Of a stretch of DNA of 64,000 nucleotides, positions 38,885 to 47,713 are shown piece after piece. Location of the stretch: contig JAEPOG010000005.1 in NCBI GenBank assembly GCA_017643025.1, forward strand, positions 62,001 to 126,000, in the 5' to 3' direction. Every line of letters begins with the position of its first letter. Position 1 is the first letter of the stretch. Both the position numbers and the translations under genes were made by a program. The notes below the pieces were generated by a model. The model searched no databases. It worked only from the letters and a program-made list of their open reading frames with translations, and was not told where the DNA came from. Source of the stretch: Rhizobiaceae bacterium. Lineage in GTDB: Bacteria > Pseudomonadota > Alphaproteobacteria > Rhizobiales > Rhizobiaceae.

Positions 38885-40165
38885 ATGAACGTCCTGTTGA
38901 TCGGCTCCGGGGGGCGCGAGCATGCGCTGGCATGGAAGCTTGCTGCCTCGCCGATGCTGGATCGGCTCTTTGCCGCGCCGGGCAACCCCGGCATTGCGCA
39001 GCATGCAGTATGCGTCGCGCTGGACGCCGGCGACAACAATGCCGTCGTTGCCTTCTGCAAAGACAAGGAAATCGACCTCGTCGTCGTCGGACCCGAAGCG
39101 CCGCTTGTCGCTGGGCTGGCCGATGCGCTGAATGCTGCCGGCATCCGTACTTTCGGCCCATCTGCCGCGGCCGCACGGCTCGAAGGCTCCAAGGGCTTCA
39201 CCAAGGATATGTGCGCCCGTTACGGCATACCGACTGCTGCGGGCCAGCGCTTCAACAACGCGGTCAAGGCAAAGGCCTATCTACGCCAGGTCGGCGCGCC
39301 CGTCGTCGTCAAGGCGGATGGTCTCGCTGCCGGCAAGGGCGTTACCGTGGCGGAGACGCTCGAGCAGGCGATGGCCGCCGTCGAGGAGTGTTTCGAGGGC
39401 GCCTTCGGCGAGGCCGGCGCAGAGGTCGTGATCGAGGAAAAGCTCGTCGGCGAAGAGGCGAGCTTCTTCTGCATCTGCGACGGCACGACTGCAGTCCCAT
39501 TCGGCACGGCGCAGGACCACAAGGCGGTCGGCGAGGGCGACACCGGGCCTAACACCGGCGGCATGGGAGCCTATTCGCCGGCGCCAGTCATGACTGAAGA
39601 GACGACCGCACGCGTCATGCGCGAGATTGTCGAGCCGACGCTCAAAGGCATGGCGGAGATGGGTTCGCCCTTCACCGGCGTCCTGTTCGTCGGGCTGATG
39701 ATCACGGCCGAAGGGCCGAAGCTGATCGAGTTCAACGTCCGCTTCGGCGATCCCGAATGTCAGGTGCTGATGATGCGCCTCAAGGACGATCTGCTCGTCC
39801 TGCTCAATGCCGCCGTGGACGGGCAGCTGTCGCACGTCTCCGCCCGCTGGCGCGACGAAGCGGCGCTGACTGTTGTAATGGCCGCGAAGGGTTATCCCGG
39901 CACGCCGGAAAAAGGCACGGAGATCAAAGGCGTGGAGGAAGCCGGCGCGGCCGAAGGCGTGCGCATAATCCACGCCGGCACCGCGCTTGACGGTGAAAGA
40001 CTGGTCGCATCTGGCGGCCGCGTGCTCAACGTCACGGCGTTGGCGTCGACAGTCACCGACGCCCGCGATGCCGCCTACGCCGCCGTGGACCTGATCGACT
40101 GGCCGGGAGGCTTCTGCCGCCGCGACATCGGCTGGCGCGCGGTCGCGCGGGAGAAAAGGGTCTAA
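38885..40165 (+). CDS. purD: Phosphoribosylamine-glycine ligase
   Basis: A 426-residue ATP-grasp enzyme, second step of de novo purine synthesis (phosphoribosylamine + glycine + ATP to GAR). The N terminus [20 protein letters not shown] and the region [17 protein letters not shown] are diagnostic; [16 protein letters not shown] is the ATP-grasp nucleotide loop, and [18 protein letters not shown] the catalytic core. The ATG at 38885 is preceded by GGAGGCGCGCAAGG. A 3'-overlap of stops exists with the Cys-rich small gene on the other strand. It shares purine synthesis with guaA. Confidence 0.97.
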   Translation: MNVLLIGSGGREHALAWKLAASPMLDRLFAAPGNPGIAQHAVCVALDAGDNNAVVAFCKDKEIDLVVVGPEAPLVAGLADALNAAGIRTFGPSAAAARLEGSKGFTKDMCARYGIPTAAGQRFNNAVKAKAYLRQVGAPVVVKADGLAAGKGVTVAETLEQAMAAVEECFEGAFGEAGAEVVIEEKLVGEEASFFCICDGTTAVPFGTAQDHKAVGEGDTGPNTGGMGAYSPAPVMTEETTARVMREIVEPTLKGMAEMGSPFTGVLFVGLMITAEGPKLIEFNVRFGDPECQVLMMRLKDDLLVLLNAAVDGQLSHVSARWRDEAALTVVMAAKGYPGTPEKGTEIKGVEEAGAAEGVRIIHAGTALDGERLVASGGRVLNVTALASTVTDARDAAYAAVDLIDWPGGFCRRDIGWRAVAREKRV

Positions 40166-40401
40166 CGCCGCCCTAAGGGACCTGCGTTCTCGAAAGGATC
40201 TCCCGCCGGTTCTGTCGGCAAGGTTCCTTCCGCCGCGCGCTTCTTGTGGTGCGCCAGCGAGCATTTCGGCGAGCACAGCACACCCCGGTCGCTCCAGTAG
40301 GCCGGGCCGTTCTCCAGCAACCCGTAGTGCAGCTCGAATCCGCCCGCCCCATAGGGTAGGCCGCATTCAATGCACTTGATCGGTTCGGGTCTGGCGAGCA
40401 T
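40162..40401 (-). CDS. Small putative zinc-binding protein
   Basis: A 79-residue protein with CIECG (about residue 10) and [12 protein letters not shown] (about 43), i.e. two Cys pairs (CxxC and CxxxC) plus His residues, suggesting a zinc ribbon. The ending is [18 protein letters not shown]. Its stop codon overlaps that of purD. No family name is offered; function unknown. Confidence 0.6.
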   Translation of the reverse strand: MLARPEPIKCIECGLPYGAGGFELHYGLLENGPAYWSDRGVLCSPKCSLAHHKKRAAEGTLPTEPAGDPFENAGPLGRR

Positions 40402-40448
40402 GACGTTGTGATCTACTTCGTTACGGTAGCTGCGCCAAGCGACCAGAA

Positions 40449-40464
40449 TTGACGTTTACGTAAA
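40449..40464. promoter_or_regulatory. Candidate LiuR/MerR-type box upstream of acyl-CoA dehydrogenase
   Basis: TTGACGTTTACGTAAA, containing the perfect palindrome TTTACGTAAA (40455-40464), lies 82 bases before the dehydrogenase start. It resembles, from memory, the boxes proposed for MerR-family LiuR regulators of branched-chain amino acid and acyl-CoA catabolism in proteobacteria. No LiuR gene is in the window. Confidence 0.45.
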
Positions 40465-40545
40465 AAGCAACTAGCAAATCTCTGGACAGAACCCGCTCGA
40501 TCCGGGGCCGTTCGGGACAGGAAATTCCAGGGGAGAACGACCAGC

Positions 40546-42309
40546 ATGTACCGCGCGCCGGTCGAGGAAATCGCATTCACGCTGAACCATGTCGCCGGGC
40601 TCAAATCGGCGCTCGATGAGGGCAAGCTTGGGGACCTTTCGGCGGATCTGGTCGACGCGATTCTGGAGGAGGCAGGCCGCTTCGCCAATGAAGAGATCGC
40701 CCCGCTCTATAAGGTTGGCGACGAGCACGGCGCGGTGCTGAAGGATGGCGCTGTCACGACCCCGCCAGGCTGGAAAGAGCTCTACAAACACTGGTGCGAA
40801 GGCGGCTGGAACGCCATTGCAGCACCGCAGGAGTACGGCGGGCAGGGCCTGCCGATGATGCTGTCTGTTGCCGCGCTCGAAATGTGGAACTCCGGCGCCA
40901 TGGCCTTCGCGATTGGCCCGACCCTGACGATGGGCGCCATCGAGGCGATGGAAAAACACGCCTCCGACGAGCTCAAGGCGATCTATCTGGAAAAGCTCGT
41001 ATCCGGCGAGTGGATGGGCACGATGAACCTGACCGAACCGCAGGCGGGTTCGGATCTGAACGCGCTACGCGCCCGCGCCGAGCCCGTGGGCGACGGTACC
41101 TACCGAATCTTCGGCCAGAAGATTTTCATCACCTATGGCGAGCACGATTTCACGGACAATATCGTGCACATGGTTCTGGCGCGGCTGCCCGATGCGCCGG
41201 CCGGTACGCGCGGCATCTCGCTGTTCCTTGTGCCGAAGTTCCTGGTCAACGATGACGGCTCGCTCGGAGCCCGCAACGACGTCTTCTGTGCATCGGTCGA
41301 GCACAAGCTCGGCATCCACGCTTCGCCGACCTGCACCATGATCTATGGCGACGGCAAGTTCGGCGAAACACCCGGCGCAATCGGCTGGTTGGTCGGCGAG
41401 GAGAACAAGGGCCTCGCATGCATGTTCACGATGATGAACAACGCCCGCCTTGCCGTCGGCATGCAGGGCGTGGCGATTGCCGAGATGGCTTACCAGAAGG
41501 CGCTCGCCTATGCGCAGGAGCGCCGGCAGGGCCGCGCCGAGGGCGACGCGTCCGAGGGCATGAGCCCGATTGCGCTGCATCCCGACGTCAAGCGCACGCT
41601 GCTTTCTATGAAGGCGCTGACGCGCATTTCCCGCGCGATTTCCTATTCCTGCGCTCATGCGATTGATCTGAGCCGCGCTGCCGAAAGCGACGAGGCCAAA
41701 CACTGGCAGGAGCGCGCCAACCTGCTTACCCCCATCGCCAAGGCGTTCTCGACCGATGTCGGCGTGGAGGTCGCGTCGATGGGCGTCCAGATCCATGGGG
41801 GCATGGGCTACATCGAGGAAACCGGAGCCGCCGCGCTTCTGCGCGATGCCCGCATCGCACCGATCTATGAAGGCACCAACGGCATTCAGGCGATCGACCT
41901 TGTGATGCGCAAGCTGCCGCTGTCGGGTGGCGAGCATATCCACGGCTACATCGCGGAGTTGCGCGACGACGTGGAGGCACTGCGCAAATCGAACCTGCCC
42001 GATCTCGGCCGCTCGGCCGACAGGATCGCCGCCGCACTCGACGATTTCGAGGAAGCCACCCGCCACCTTCAGGCCCTGCAGGGCGATGGCAAGTCGGCCG
42101 AGGCTCTCGCCGGCGCTACACCTTATCTGCGGCTCTTCGCGCTGGCCGCAGGCGGAGCCTATCTGGCCCGCGCGGCTGTTGCGGCCAATGGCGGTGAGCG
42201 CGCCGGACTGTGTCGCTTCTTCGCCGAGAACATGATTGCCGAGACCGCAGCGTTGAAGGCAGCCGTGCTTGAAGGCGCAGCAAGCCTTGCCGCGGCTGAC
42301 GCGGCGTAG
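40546..42309 (+). CDS. Acyl-CoA dehydrogenase, long C-terminal-extended (DmdC-like) form
   Basis: A 587-residue flavoenzyme introducing the alpha-beta double bond in acyl-CoA. Core features include GTMNLTEPQAGSDLNALR (about residue 162), CASVEHKLGIHASPTC, and the C-terminal catalytic-base region with QIHGGMGYIEETGAAALLRD (about 415), IAPIYEGTNGIQAIDLVMRK. The additional C-terminal domain after residue 460 puts it in the extended group that includes DmdC (methylmercaptopropionyl-CoA) and FadE-type enzymes. A LiuR-like box lies upstream and an enoyl-CoA hydratase follows 24 bases later. Chain length of the substrate is unknown. Confidence 0.9.
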   Translation: MYRAPVEEIAFTLNHVAGLKSALDEGKLGDLSADLVDAILEEAGRFANEEIAPLYKVGDEHGAVLKDGAVTTPPGWKELYKHWCEGGWNAIAAPQEYGGQGLPMMLSVAALEMWNSGAMAFAIGPTLTMGAIEAMEKHASDELKAIYLEKLVSGEWMGTMNLTEPQAGSDLNALRARAEPVGDGTYRIFGQKIFITYGEHDFTDNIVHMVLARLPDAPAGTRGISLFLVPKFLVNDDGSLGARNDVFCASVEHKLGIHASPTCTMIYGDGKFGETPGAIGWLVGEENKGLACMFTMMNNARLAVGMQGVAIAEMAYQKALAYAQERRQGRAEGDASEGMSPIALHPDVKRTLLSMKALTRISRAISYSCAHAIDLSRAAESDEAKHWQERANLLTPIAKAFSTDVGVEVASMGVQIHGGMGYIEETGAAALLRDARIAPIYEGTNGIQAIDLVMRKLPLSGGEHIHGYIAELRDDVEALRKSNLPDLGRSADRIAAALDDFEEATRHLQALQGDGKSAEALAGATPYLRLFALAAGGAYLARAAVAANGGERAGLCRFFAENMIAETAALKAAVLEGAASLAAADAA

Positions 42310-42333
42310 TCCCGATTTTCGGAGGAGCATTTC

Positions 42334-43083
42334 GTGAGCGAACACATAGTTGTCGAGCGCCAGGGCGCGGCGCAGATCATCCGCATGAACCGCCCCGACA
42401 AGAAAAACGCGCTGACGCGGGCGATGTATGCCGCGATGGCGGCTGCACTGACTGAGGCTGAGAACGACCCGGACATCCGGGTCAGCGTTCTGCTCGGTGT
42501 GCCCGGTGCATTCTGCGCCGGCAACGATATCGCCGACTTCATGGTCATCGCCACCGGCGGAGAGGGCGGCACGGAGGTGTTCGACTTCATGCTGGCGCTG
42601 GCGACCGCCAACAAGCCGGTAGTCTCCGGCGTCGATGGCGTCGCGGTCGGCATCGGCACCACGATCCAGTTCCACTGCGACCTCACCTTCGCCACTCCGC
42701 AGGCGGTGTTCCGCACACCGTTTACTGATCTCGGCATTGTCCCGGAACTGGGCTCGACCTTGCTCGGCCCGGCGCTGATGGGTCACCAGACGGCATTCGC
42801 CATGCTGGCGCTGGGCGAGCCTTTCCCGGCGGAGCGCGCGCTTGAGGCCGGGCTGATCTACAAGATCGTTCCGGAAGACGCCCTTGAAGCAGAGGTTCTG
42901 GCCGCCGCCGCCCGCATCGCGGAAAAGCCGCCGACTGCCCTTTCCACCGCCCGCGCACTCATGGTGGGCGACCGAACGGCGCTCGTCGAGCGCATCAAGG
43001 AGGAGGGCGCGCATTTCAGTGCGATGCTGAAGTCCGAGGAGGCCCGCAACGCTTTTGTGGCGTTCATGTCGCGCAAGAAGTGA
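42334..43083 (+). CDS. Enoyl-CoA hydratase/isomerase family protein
   Basis: A 249-residue crotonase-fold enzyme hydrating 2-enoyl-CoA, the step after the adjacent dehydrogenase. It carries AIRM-like opening (QIIRMNRPDKKNALTRAMY, about residue 12), the oxyanion-hole GAFCAGNDIADFM (about 60) and SGVDGVAVGIGTTIQFHCDL (about 98). The Glu pair of true hydratases is not unambiguous, so isomerase activity cannot be excluded. The GTG start is preceded by GGAGGAG. Same operon as the dehydrogenase. Confidence 0.9.
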   Translation: MSEHIVVERQGAAQIIRMNRPDKKNALTRAMYAAMAAALTEAENDPDIRVSVLLGVPGAFCAGNDIADFMVIATGGEGGTEVFDFMLALATANKPVVSGVDGVAVGIGTTIQFHCDLTFATPQAVFRTPFTDLGIVPELGSTLLGPALMGHQTAFAMLALGEPFPAERALEAGLIYKIVPEDALEAEVLAAAARIAEKPPTALSTARALMVGDRTALVERIKEEGAHFSAMLKSEEARNAFVAFMSRKK

Positions 43084-43087
43084 GCAA

Positions 43088-43129
43088 TTGCCCGGCAATG
43101 CCTTGAAACACTTGCCCAAAATTGGGGCA
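43088..43129. promoter_or_regulatory. Two TTGCCC-type inverted repeats before the ABC transporter operon
   Basis: Right after the hydratase stop lie TTGCC-C-GGCAA (43088-43098) and TGCCC-AAAATTG-GGGCA (43113-43129, five-pair arms). They share a TTGCCC half-site, as for a repressor pair, but also could be weak terminators. No T-run follows. Confidence 0.3.
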
Positions 43130-43216
43130 GTCTGGCTATTGATTACATCTTGATCATGTGGGGCGCATGGGTTTCGATGTCCGATGCGGCATCAACCATG
43201 TGAACAGGGGTTCAAG

Positions 43217-44221
43217 GTGTTCAAACGAATTCTATTCGCGGCGGCGTTCCTCGCGGCCGCCATCACGAGCGGAGCGGCACAGCAGCAGGTTCAGTTCGCG
43301 CTGGACTGGAAGTTCGAAGGGCCGGCTGCGCCATATTTCGTCGCCATCGACAAGGGTTACTTCGAAGCCGAAGGCCTGTCTGTCGAGATTTCCGAGGGCG
43401 CCGGCTCTCTCGACGCAATCCCGAAGGTCGCCACCGGCGCCTACCCGATCGGCTTCGCCGACATCAACTCGCTGATGCGGTTCCTCGACCAGAACCCCGG
43501 TGCGCCTGTCGCCGCGATCATGATGATCTACGACAAGCCACCTTTCTCGGTGGTCGGCCGCAAGGACCTCGGCGTCGAGACGCCGAAAGATCTCGAAGGC
43601 AAGGTGCTGGGCGCGCCGCCGCCGGATGGCGCCTGGGCGCAGTTCCCGATCTTCGCCGCCGAGAACGGTCTCGACATGTCGAAGATCACCGTCGAGCCGG
43701 TCGGCTTTCCGACCCGCGAACCGATGCTGGCCGAAGGCAAGGTCGCCGCGGTCACCGGCTTCTCCTTCTCCTCGACGCTCAACCTGAAGCGCCTCGGCAT
43801 CCCGCTCGACCAGCAGTCGGTACTGCTCATGGCCGACCACGGCGTCTCGCTCTACGGCAATGCGATCATCGTCAACACCGACTTCGCCGAGGCGAACCCG
43901 GATGTGGTCAAGGGCTTCGTGAATGCCGTGGCGATGGGCTGGAAGGACGCGATCTCCGACCCAGCTGGGGCAATCGAAAGCCTCATCAAGCGCAACCCGG
44001 CAGCCGACGCCGACCTCGAGACCGAGCGTCTCCAGATGTCGATCGACGCCAACGTGCTCACCGACTACGTCAAGGCCAACGGCATCGGCGGCATCGACGA
44101 CGCGCGCATGGCCAAGGCCATCGAGCAGACGAAGTCGGTCTACGAGTTCAAGGCCGAGCCGGACGCGAGCCTCTACTTCGACGCTTCCTACCTGCCTGCA
44201 GAACCGTTTATGCTGCAGTAA
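43217..44221 (+). CDS. ABC transporter substrate-binding protein, NMT1/THI5-like
   Basis: A 334-residue periplasmic protein with a signal peptide (MFKRILFAAAFLAAAI, cleavage near GAAQ). QFALDWKFEGPAAPYFVAID (about residue 26) and AIDKGYFEAEGL are the NMT1/THI5/SsuA-type opening, then EISEGAGSLDAIPKVATGAY, GRKDLGVETPKDLEGK. Members bind sulfonates, pyrimidine/thiamin precursors, nitrate or aromatics; the CCCFC motif of thiamin-precursor binders is absent and I see no THI-box upstream. GTG 43217 gives the signal peptide and has AGGGG before it. First gene of a three-gene importer. Confidence 0.88.
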   Translation: MFKRILFAAAFLAAAITSGAAQQQVQFALDWKFEGPAAPYFVAIDKGYFEAEGLSVEISEGAGSLDAIPKVATGAYPIGFADINSLMRFLDQNPGAPVAAIMMIYDKPPFSVVGRKDLGVETPKDLEGKVLGAPPPDGAWAQFPIFAAENGLDMSKITVEPVGFPTREPMLAEGKVAAVTGFSFSSTLNLKRLGIPLDQQSVLLMADHGVSLYGNAIIVNTDFAEANPDVVKGFVNAVAMGWKDAISDPAGAIESLIKRNPAADADLETERLQMSIDANVLTDYVKANGIGGIDDARMAKAIEQTKSVYEFKAEPDASLYFDASYLPAEPFMLQ

Positions 44222-44227
44222 GATCAA

Positions 44228-44255
44228 GCTCGCCCGCCGCATCAGGCGGGCGAGC
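44228..44255 (+). other. Perfect 11-bp stem-loop between ABC genes
   Basis: GCTCGCCCGCC (44228-44238), loop GCATCA, GGCGGGCGAGC (44245-44255), without a T-tail. Its position between the substrate-binding and ATPase genes fits an intercistronic stem that protects upstream mRNA and lowers downstream expression; a partial terminator is an alternative. Confidence 0.6.
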
Positions 44256-44272
44256 CACATTCCGGGGCGCGG

Positions 44273-45067
44273 GTGACCAATCTCATCGACATCAAGGGCG
44301 TGACCCACGCCTACCAGACGCCGCTCGGGCCGCTGCCGGTCCTGAACGATCTCAACATCGCCGTTCCCGAAGGCGAGTTCTGCGCCGTGGTCGGACCGTC
44401 CGGCTGCGGCAAGTCCACGCTGACCAGGTTGATCGCCGGCCTGATGAAACCGGACCGGGGCGAGGTCTGGCTGCATGGCGAGCGCGTCACCGGCCCGCGC
44501 AAGACCGTCGGCATGGCCTTCCAGAATCCGGTGCTGCTCGAATGGCGCACCATCCTGCAGAACGTCATCCTGCCGCTGGAGATCGTCGCGCCGTCGCTGC
44601 CGAAGAAGGACCGCGAGGCGCGCGCCATGGAGCTGCTGGCGCTGGTCGGGCTCGAAGGCTTCGAGAACAAGCGTCCGTCGGAACTCTCCGGCGGGATGCG
44701 CCAGCGCGCCTCGCTCTGCCGGGCGATCGTCCACAAGCCGGATGTGCTGATCATGGACGAGCCGTTCGGCGCGCTCGACGCCTTCACCCGCGAGGATCTC
44801 TGGCAGACCATGCATGAGCTGCGCGCCAAGGAACCGTTCACAGCGGTTCTGATCACGCACGACCTGCGCGAGAGCGTTTTCCTCGGCGACCAGGTGATCG
44901 TGCTCTCCGGCCGCCCGGCGACCACGCAATATGTGCTCGACGTGAAATTCCCCGGCGAGCGCGTGCTCGACGGGCTCTACACGCCGGAGAGCTCGGCGAT
45001 GCTGCACACGTTGCGCGAGCAGATCCAGATCGCACAGGGTCGCGCCGAGCCGGGGCAGGCGGCATGA
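44273..45067 (+). CDS. ABC transporter ATP-binding protein
   Basis: A 264-residue nucleotide-binding subunit of the SsuB/TauB/nitrate type. Walker A VGPSGCGKSTLTRLIAG (about residue 37-53), ABC signature ELSGGMRQRASLCRAI (about 138), Walker B DVLIMDEPFGALDAFTREDL and the switch His in LITHDLRES. Start is a GTG at 44273, 51 bases after the binding-protein stop. Overlaps the permease gene by four bases (ATGA). Confidence 0.93.
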   Translation: MTNLIDIKGVTHAYQTPLGPLPVLNDLNIAVPEGEFCAVVGPSGCGKSTLTRLIAGLMKPDRGEVWLHGERVTGPRKTVGMAFQNPVLLEWRTILQNVILPLEIVAPSLPKKDREARAMELLALVGLEGFENKRPSELSGGMRQRASLCRAIVHKPDVLIMDEPFGALDAFTREDLWQTMHELRAKEPFTAVLITHDLRESVFLGDQVIVLSGRPATTQYVLDVKFPGERVLDGLYTPESSAMLHTLREQIQIAQGRAEPGQAA

Positions 45068-45828
45068 ACGCGGCCCGCAAGATAGGCGTGCCGGTCGCCG
45101 CCATCATCATCTTCCTCGCTTTGTGGGAATTCCTGGTCTGGGCCAATGGCTGGCCCAACTACGTCATGGCCTCGCCTTCCGACCTGCCTGCGGCTTACGC
45201 CCAGTTCTGGGAGCTGTTCCTGTCGGGCGGCTGGTCGACGCTGTGGCGAACGGTGGCGGGCCTCGTGATTGCGGTTCTGGCGGGCACGCTGCTCGGCATG
45301 ATCATGGGCTTCTCGCGCATCGCCCGCGACGCGCTCTACCCGCTGCTGATCGGCTTCAACGCCATCCCCAAGGCGACGCTGGTGCCGGTGCTGGCGCTGC
45401 TCTTCATCGGCCAGCACGATTTCAACACGGTCATGATGGCCTTCATGATCTCGTTCTTCCCGATCGCCGTTTCGGTCGGCATCGGCCTGTCGACTCTGGA
45501 GCCGGAATATCGCGACATCCTGCGCTCGCTCGGCGCCTCGCGCTTCACCATCTTCACCAAGATCGCGCTGCCCAAGACGCTGCCGGAATTCTTCGGCGCG
45601 CTGAAAGTGGCCGTCACGCTGGCCTTCATCGGCACCAACCTCGTCGAGATCATCTCGCCGCACGGGCGCGGGCTGGGCGCGCTTTTCCTGTCGGGCCAGA
45701 CCAACTCGAACTACCCGCTGATGTTCGCCGTGCTCATCGCGCTCGCCTTCCTCGGCATCCTTCTCTACTACGCCGTGGTTTTCCTGGAGCGCATCTTCGC
45801 CGGCTGGGCGGAGCGCGCGGAGAGCTGA
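45064..45828 (+). CDS. ABC transporter permease
   Basis: A 254-residue permease with six helices and the EAA loop EPEYRDILRSLGASRFTIFT (about residue 144-163), the coupling helix for the ATPase. Belongs with the SsuC/TauC-like permeases. Its start overlaps the ATPase stop (ATGA). Completes the importer with the substrate-binding protein at 43217. The substrate is unknown. Confidence 0.93.
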   Translation: MNAARKIGVPVAAIIIFLALWEFLVWANGWPNYVMASPSDLPAAYAQFWELFLSGGWSTLWRTVAGLVIAVLAGTLLGMIMGFSRIARDALYPLLIGFNAIPKATLVPVLALLFIGQHDFNTVMMAFMISFFPIAVSVGIGLSTLEPEYRDILRSLGASRFTIFTKIALPKTLPEFFGALKVAVTLAFIGTNLVEIISPHGRGLGALFLSGQTNSNYPLMFAVLIALAFLGILLYYAVVFLERIFAGWAERAES

Positions 45829-45838
45829 GCGGCTAGGG

Positions 45839-45881
45839 TTAAAGCCGCTCCTTCGCCCATCCATCCAACTCTTTCGCAAAC
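45839..45881 (-). pseudogene. pdxH 3'-end fragment (imperfect repeat of 47063-47104)
   Basis: The 42 bases 45840-45881 align without gaps to 47063-47104, the last coding bases of pdxH, with 35 matches. On the minus strand they read FAKELDGWAKERL-stop, against [15 protein letters not shown] in PdxH. It sits just after the permease stop and after the GST gene, a likely remnant of an old duplication of the pdxH 3' end. Confidence 0.65.
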
Positions 45882-45889
45882 AGGTCGCA

Positions 45890-46963
45890 TCAAGCTTGAT
45901 CGTGAAAACCGTCCGTGTCCGCCAATTCGGGATGGGCATAGGCCTCGGGATAGGTCATCGGGCGTATCGGTCCGAGCGGCACGACATTGTTCCACGACCG
46001 GCCGAAATATCCCTGCCGGCAGTGGATCAGTGAACCGCTCTCGGCCACTCCGGGCATGGCATGGACTCGGCACAGCCAGCGCCAGAGATGCGGGTAATCC
46101 AGGATGCGGGCGCCGTTCAGCTTCATCCTGAGAAAATAGACCGGGTCATGGCGGTAGAGCGTCGGGAACAGCCGCAAGTCGGCCTCGGTGAACCGGCTGC
46201 CGGTCAGGAATGGCCGGCCGTCGGCCAAGTGGGCTTCCAGTGTGTCGAGCGCCGCGAAATAGCTCTCGAACGCCTTGGCATAGACCGCCTGGTCCGATGA
46301 GAACCCGGCCTTGTAGGCGCCATTGTTGATGTTGACGTAGACGGTTTCGTTCAGCGCATCTATTTCCGCGCGAAGCTGTGCATGTTCGGCGCCGGATGGG
46401 TAAAGGTTGGGGCGCTCAGCGTCCGACAAACGGCTTCCCAATGGGCTGGCCTGAGCATTCAGCATGCGAACGATCTCGGCGCTTTCGTTCGACACGATCC
46501 TTTTCGACTTCTTGTCGTAGAGGATAGGCAGGCTGGTCTCGTCCGAGCCTTCCTCTTCGTAGATCTGCTTTGCCAGCCTGAATCCCTTGCCCGTGGCGGT
46601 CTCTGCGGTGCATTCGGGCAGCGTGGTGCCGGTCAGGGTGGCGATGCGCGCGGGATTGAACTCCCACCGGTTCGGCCCGGCCGGATCGTTTTCGTCCGTG
46701 CGGTTCGGAAACGCGATGTCGATCGTGATGCTGTCTTGCAGACCCAGAACATTGCGGGCGATCGTGACACGATGGCACCAGGGACAGTTGAGCGCGACGA
46801 AGAGGTGATACCGACCCCGTTCGGCAGGGAAGCCAGCCGTGCCGAGCGCATCGCGAAACCCGCTGACGCCGCGCACGAACTCGCCGCCGGCACGACGCGC
46901 GGCGGCGTCGGTTTGTGCTTCCTCGACGGATTGATTTGTCCGCTCGCGCTCAAGGTCGCTCAT
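45890..46963 (-). CDS. Glutathionyl-hydroquinone reductase-like GST (Xi class)
   Basis: A 357-residue GST-fold protein of the YqjG/ECM4 group that reduces glutathionyl-hydroquinones. The active-site motif YHLFVALNCPWCHRVTIARN (about residue 52) carries the catalytic Cys; here a CxxC (CPWC) rather than the usual CPWAH sequence. Conserved downstream are SNESAEIVRMLN and RFTEADLRLFPTLYRHDPVY (about 265). The ATG at 46963 starts at MSDLERERTN; upstream there is only open frame. Related enzymes act in quinone or chlorophenol detoxification; a specific substrate is not claimed. Confidence 0.88.
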   Translation of the reverse strand: MSDLERERTNQSVEEAQTDAAARRAGGEFVRGVSGFRDALGTAGFPAERGRYHLFVALNCPWCHRVTIARNVLGLQDSITIDIAFPNRTDENDPAGPNRWEFNPARIATLTGTTLPECTAETATGKGFRLAKQIYEEEGSDETSLPILYDKKSKRIVSNESAEIVRMLNAQASPLGSRLSDAERPNLYPSGAEHAQLRAEIDALNETVYVNINNGAYKAGFSSDQAVYAKAFESYFAALDTLEAHLADGRPFLTGSRFTEADLRLFPTLYRHDPVYFLRMKLNGARILDYPHLWRWLCRVHAMPGVAESGSLIHCRQGYFGRSWNNVVPLGPIRPMTYPEAYAHPELADTDGFHDQA

Positions 46964-47055
46964 CGGGAATTCTCGCTTTCGAAAGACGGGCTGGAACCGC
47001 AATTGGCCCGGCCGTGCGGTCCGCTTCAAACGCTACGAGGTGGTGGAATGTACCC

Positions 47056-47670
47056 TCACGGATAAAGCCGCTCCTTCCCCCATCCATCCCCCTCCCGCGT
47101 AAACACGATCCGCTCGTGCAGGCGGAACGGGCGGTCGTGCCAGAACTCGATCTGCACCGGCCTGATGCGGAAGCCGGACCAGTAGGGCGGGCGGGGGATG
47201 TCGCCGAGAGGGTATTTCAGCGTGTATTCGGCCACCGCCTTTTCCAGCGCCAGCTTGCTTTCCAGCGGGCGTGACTGCTTCGAGGCCCAGGCGCCGATGC
47301 GGCTGCCGCGCGGGCGCGAGGCGAAATAGGCGTCGGCTTCCGCCTCGGTGACGGTCTCGACCGGCCCGCGTACCCTGACCTGCCGGCGCAGGCTCTTCCA
47401 GTGGAAGCACATGGCCGCCTTCGGGGTGGCGAGCAACTCGCGCCCCTTGGCGCTCTCGAAATTGGTGTAGAAAACGAAGCCGCGCTCGTCATGGCCCTTC
47501 AGGAGCACCATCCGCACGTCGGGCAGGCCATCGGCATCGACGGTGGCGAGCGCGACCGCATTGGGGTCGTTCGGCTCGCTTTGCGTGGCCTCGGCCAGCC
47601 AGTCCGAAAACAGCGCGATGGGCTCGCTGCGCTCCGCGAAGTCATCTGATGTTAACCATGTTTCGGTCAT
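47056..47670 (-). CDS. pdxH: Pyridoxamine 5'-phosphate oxidase
   Basis: A 204-residue FMN enzyme that makes pyridoxal 5'-phosphate. The N-terminal [20 protein letters not shown] (about residue 41), [20 protein letters not shown] and [17 protein letters not shown] are the FMN/PNP-binding regions; the C-terminal [18 protein letters not shown] and [24 protein letters not shown] ending are diagnostic. ATG at 47670 sits in the CATG shared with a possible start of the opposite gene. A fragment of its 3' end recurs at 45839-45881. Confidence 0.96.
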   Translation of the reverse strand: MTETWLTSDDFAERSEPIALFSDWLAEATQSEPNDPNAVALATVDADGLPDVRMVLLKGHDERGFVFYTNFESAKGRELLATPKAAMCFHWKSLRRQVRVRGPVETVTEAEADAYFASRPRGSRIGAWASKQSRPLESKLALEKAVAEYTLKYPLGDIPRPPYWSGFRIRPVQIEFWHDRPFRLHERIVFTREGDGWGKERLYP

Positions 47671-47713
47671 GATCGCAGCCTTGAAACCACTTTCTCATCA
47701 GGGAGATGGCCGA

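Noticed and set aside
41065..43119. 684-codon open frame opposite the acyl-CoA dehydrogenase and hydratase genes
   Set aside because: Covers two well-supported genes in antisense, and has no family motif or ribosome-binding site.
43084..43216. TPP riboswitch before the NMT1/THI5-like importer
   Set aside because: The THI-box hallmarks (CUGAGA, and a GCGUAGGGA-type segment) are not present.
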